64,000 nt of DNA, taken from positions 1 to 64,000 of the forward strand of contig JAFGEP010000097.1 in assembly GCA_016931535.1 (NCBI GenBank). The letters are read 5' to 3'. Source of the DNA: Bradymonadales bacterium (lineage in GTDB: Bacteria > Myxococcota_A > Bradymonadia > JAFGEP01). The translations under genes were made by a program, and so were the position numbers. Positions 62,018 through 64,000 of this stretch are shown here, piece after piece. The notes beneath the pieces are model-generated. The model ran no database searches. It had not been told where the DNA came from and saw only the letters and a list, made by a program, of their open reading frames with translations. Numbering within the stretch: the stretch's first letter is position 1; every line of letters starts with the position of its first letter.

Positions 62018-62394
62018 GCGAAAAACAGCCCGTTAGCCGGCCTGGAATCAGGGGTTTGGGTACTTTTTTGCCTCCCCCGGAGGGTTCAGTATTGGTAGAA
62101 CTATTGCAACTGCTTGATTTTATTGAGTATCACCGAAAACCCCCGAAAGATCACGCCCTCACAAGGATCCTGTCTGGCGAGATCTCGATCACTCCGATGA
62201 ACACTGAACGAGATCCTCCACCCCCACTTGGTCGGCGCTGGAAGCCGAAAGAGCGAAAACCAACAAATAATCTGAAATATCATACAGTTAACTCTCCGCG
62301 GACCACAGAGAACCCCGTCTTGGCTTTCCACCAACGGGAACCGAATCGGCCCGCTGGCCTCTAACTCGAATGGGAACGGACCAGCAGGACGATC
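62018..62394. other. AT-richer intergenic region upstream of the sigma factor gene
   Basis: These 377 bp between the HU promoter and the sigma factor gene are clearly less GC-rich than the rest of the window, especially around 62,095-62,135 and 62,255-62,290. A short hairpin CCTCCCCCGGAGG lies near 62,075-62,087, and TTGCAA...TATCAC (18 bp apart) near 62,104 is a weak promoter candidate. No gene is seen. Confidence 0.45.
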
Positions 62395-63081
62395 ATGACC
62401 AGAGGCAAGAACATCTCCAACCGCGATTGCGAACTGCTGAAGGGCTGCCTGGCCCTTCAGCCCGACGCCTGGGCCACCTTTTTGGATCGGTTCGAACGGT
62501 CGGTGCGCTTCGCCATCCGGACAGTTGTGGGAAACAACGGCCGTCATGCGAGTGACGACCTGGTCTGTGAGATCCAGGCGGACCTGGTAGTCCGCCTGAT
62601 GGATGACGGATTCGCCCGGTTGAAGAAGTTTCACGGAAAAAGCAGCCTCAACCACTGGCTCGAGGTCGTCGCCCGCAACCTGGCCATCGACCATTTCCGG
62701 AGATGCAGGTTGTTCGTCTCGCCAGACGAGGTGGGCGGTGTACAGGGACTGGCGGACATCCCCGATCCTCGCGAAGGCCCGGAAGAGCTGCTGCTGCGGC
62801 GGGAAGCGGAGGAGATCCTGGCGGACCTGCTGGCGCAGCTGAGCTTTGAGGACCGGCGCTTCGTGCAGCTTTGCTACGAGCGACAGCTGCCCGCCTCGGA
62901 CATCGCCCGGATCATGGGAACCAGCGTGGGAGCGGTCTATAGCCGGAAGTGCAGGATCCAGAAGAAGTTGGCGGATCTCGAGAGGCGACGCAGCCGCCGT
63001 CAAGCGCTTCGAGCGAAATCGGCCAGCAGCCGGGAAAAGAGCTGGGTTGGGGGAGATCGTTCTCAGCGCGCAGCCGCCTGA
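62395..63081 (+). CDS. ECF-like RNA polymerase sigma factor
   Basis: The 228-aa product has region 2 (AWATFLDRFERSVRFAIRTV, then LKKFHGKSSLNHWLEVVARN and LAIDHFRR) and region 4 (LSFEDRRFVQLCYERQLPAS, DIARIMGTSVGAVYSRKCRI). The KSSLNHWL..VARNLAIDHFRR stretch is typical of ECF/sigma-70-like factors. The last 30 residues are basic and low complexity. No anti-sigma gene follows on the same strand. ATG 62395 has AGGA 6 nt upstream. Its regulon is unknown. Confidence 0.88.
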   Translation: MTRGKNISNRDCELLKGCLALQPDAWATFLDRFERSVRFAIRTVVGNNGRHASDDLVCEIQADLVVRLMDDGFARLKKFHGKSSLNHWLEVVARNLAIDHFRRCRLFVSPDEVGGVQGLADIPDPREGPEELLLRREAEEILADLLAQLSFEDRRFVQLCYERQLPASDIARIMGTSVGAVYSRKCRIQKKLADLERRRSRRQALRAKSASSREKSWVGGDRSQRAAA

Positions 63082-63170
63082 TCCACAACCTCTGGTGGCT
63101 TGCGGCCCGGTCTGAATCGCCCCCTGGAACGGGTGAACGGCGGGATCGGTGCCGGGCGCGGTGACGGCCG

Positions 63171-64000
63171 TCAGACATCGGTCTTGGGAGAGCCGGGGGC
63201 CATCGCGTCGTGCGACTTGCGAACCCAGCCCGACTCCACCAGCTTTCTGACCCCAAGTGACGACAGGAAGAAGAAAGGCACCCCGAACCCGACCTGGATG
63301 ATGAACTGCACGACGTTCATGGTGAGCCCGAAGGCCAAGCCGGCTTGCGCGACCGTCTCGGCGGAGAAGAACAAGAGCAGGCCCTGGCTCAAGAAGAACT
63401 GGAAGTTCCCCACGAACCCCGGACCAGCCGGGATCATGATGCCGATGACCAGGATGGCGAGCAGGGTGAATCCCTGCCAGACCGTGGCCTCGAAGCCGAA
63501 CCCACGCGCCAGCACGGCGATGCTCAGGCCGTTGATGCCCCAGTACAGGGCGGTGACGATCAGAAAACGCTGCAGCGCCCTCTCCTTGCGCAGCGCCCTG
63601 ACCCCGTCCAAAAAGCTATCGACCAGGTAGAGCACTTTCCAGGTGAGCCGCGGCGCGATCCGCCCGACGGTCTTGTTCAACAGACCCACCGTCCAATGAT
63701 GGCGAGAGGCGGCCAGTATCAGCATGAGAAGGGCGCCCGAGAAGATGGCCAGCGAGATATAGGCCGCGGTCGTGACAAAGCCGGTGGCGCGATCACCGCC
63801 GTAGGTGGCCAGACAGAGAAACATCAGCCCGGTGATCAGCAATCCGTCGAGCACCCGTTCCACCACCGCCGTACCGAGGGCGGCGATCATCGGCACCCGG
63901 CTCTCCCTGGCCAGCATGAAGGGTCGAACCATCTCCCCCAGGCGCAGCGGCATGATGACGATGGCGGCGAATCCGACGGCACAGATCCGGAAGATCTTGC
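63171..64000 (-). CDS. UPF0104 / AglD-type integral membrane protein, 5' end outside the window
   Basis: The visible 276 residues belong to the LPG_synthase_TM (UPF0104) family. They include the conserved PLRLGEMVRPFML motif, ERVLDGLLI, and six or so membrane helices (for example SLAIFSGALLMLILAA, and ILVIGIMIPAGPGFVGNFQF). Members act in lipid or glycolipid handling at the membrane, such as lysyl-phosphatidylglycerol flipping or dolichol-glycan steps. The frame is still open at 64,000, so the N-terminus is missing. The C-terminus (SPKTDV) is complete. Confidence 0.85.
   Translation of the reverse strand, partial: KIFRICAVGFAAIVIMPLRLGEMVRPFMLARESRVPMIAALGTAVVERVLDGLLITGLMFLCLATYGGDRATGFVTTAAYISLAIFSGALLMLILAASRHHWTVGLLNKTVGRIAPRLTWKVLYLVDSFLDGVRALRKERALQRFLIVTALYWGINGLSIAVLARGFGFEATVWQGFTLLAILVIGIMIPAGPGFVGNFQFFLSQGLLLFFSAETVAQAGLAFGLTMNVVQFIIQVGFGVPFFFLSSLGVRKLVESGWVRKSHDAMAPGSPKTDV

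Overview
The window is GC-rich bacterial DNA with the marks of the Myxococcota / deltaproteobacterial lineage. It has many Cys-rich lipoproteins with MopE-type CDGxDNNCNG repeats, a trypsin-like protease with a MYXO-CTERM-like tail, several cobalamin-type radical SAM enzymes, a Gly-rich beta-helix lipoprotein, a large pseudokinase/PglI-type protein and a DUF4157 protein. No rRNA, tRNA, CRISPR array, phage or transposase gene was seen. The taxonomic call is inference from gene content only.

Layout. 1-7.1 kb: secreted protease, small secreted protein, GH5 glycosidase lipoprotein, DUF2804 protein and an RluA-type pseudouridine synthase, with a palindromic repeat block at 4.6-4.8 kb. 7.5-20.1 kb: a surface-sugar or natural-product cluster with five radical SAM enzymes (three with B12-binding-type N-termini), dTDP-rhamnose genes rfbB, rfbC and rfbD, a WbsX/GH99-like protein and a methyltransferase. 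Two gene remnants lie at 20.1-20.46 kb. 20.5-31.5 kb: a peptide-binding protein, a DUF4157 protein with an internally duplicated partner, methionine aminopeptidase, threonine dehydrogenase, a lipoprotein and a LemA/TPM pair. 31.7-39.9 kb: a 1004-aa MopE/beta-helix/Gly-rich lipoprotein facing a tightly overlapping three-gene operon. That operon encodes a membrane protein ending in ten HSAC repeats, a second membrane protein and a PqqD-like/SPASM radical SAM enzyme. 40.2-48.1 kb: a same-strand signalling operon (STAS, PAS, HAMP-SpoIIE phosphatase, TPR, PhnD-like binding protein, REC-like/HATPase).

48.1-52.3 kb: small genes, DedA and tsaE, then about 1.6 kb with no credible gene. On the minus strand this stretch has a strong sigma70-type promoter, a 15-of-16 pairing between its two ends, a T6 tract, and many hairpins capped by UUCG, GNRA and CUUG tetraloops. 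I read it as a large, apparently undescribed structured RNA of about 1.56 kb, and it is the main discovery candidate. 52.3-64 kb: a pseudokinase between two small exported proteins, a MepA-HEAT endopeptidase, family-4 uracil-DNA glycosylase, coaBC, a Nudix hydrolase, a PPC-domain protein, HU with a good promoter and terminator, an ECF-like sigma factor and the 3' part of a UPF0104/AglD-type membrane protein cut by the window edge.

Two systems stand out: the structured RNA (49,979-51,540, minus strand) and the radical SAM/HSAC-tail operon (34,720-39,238, minus strand), which looks like a peptide-modification system acting on the tail of a membrane protein.
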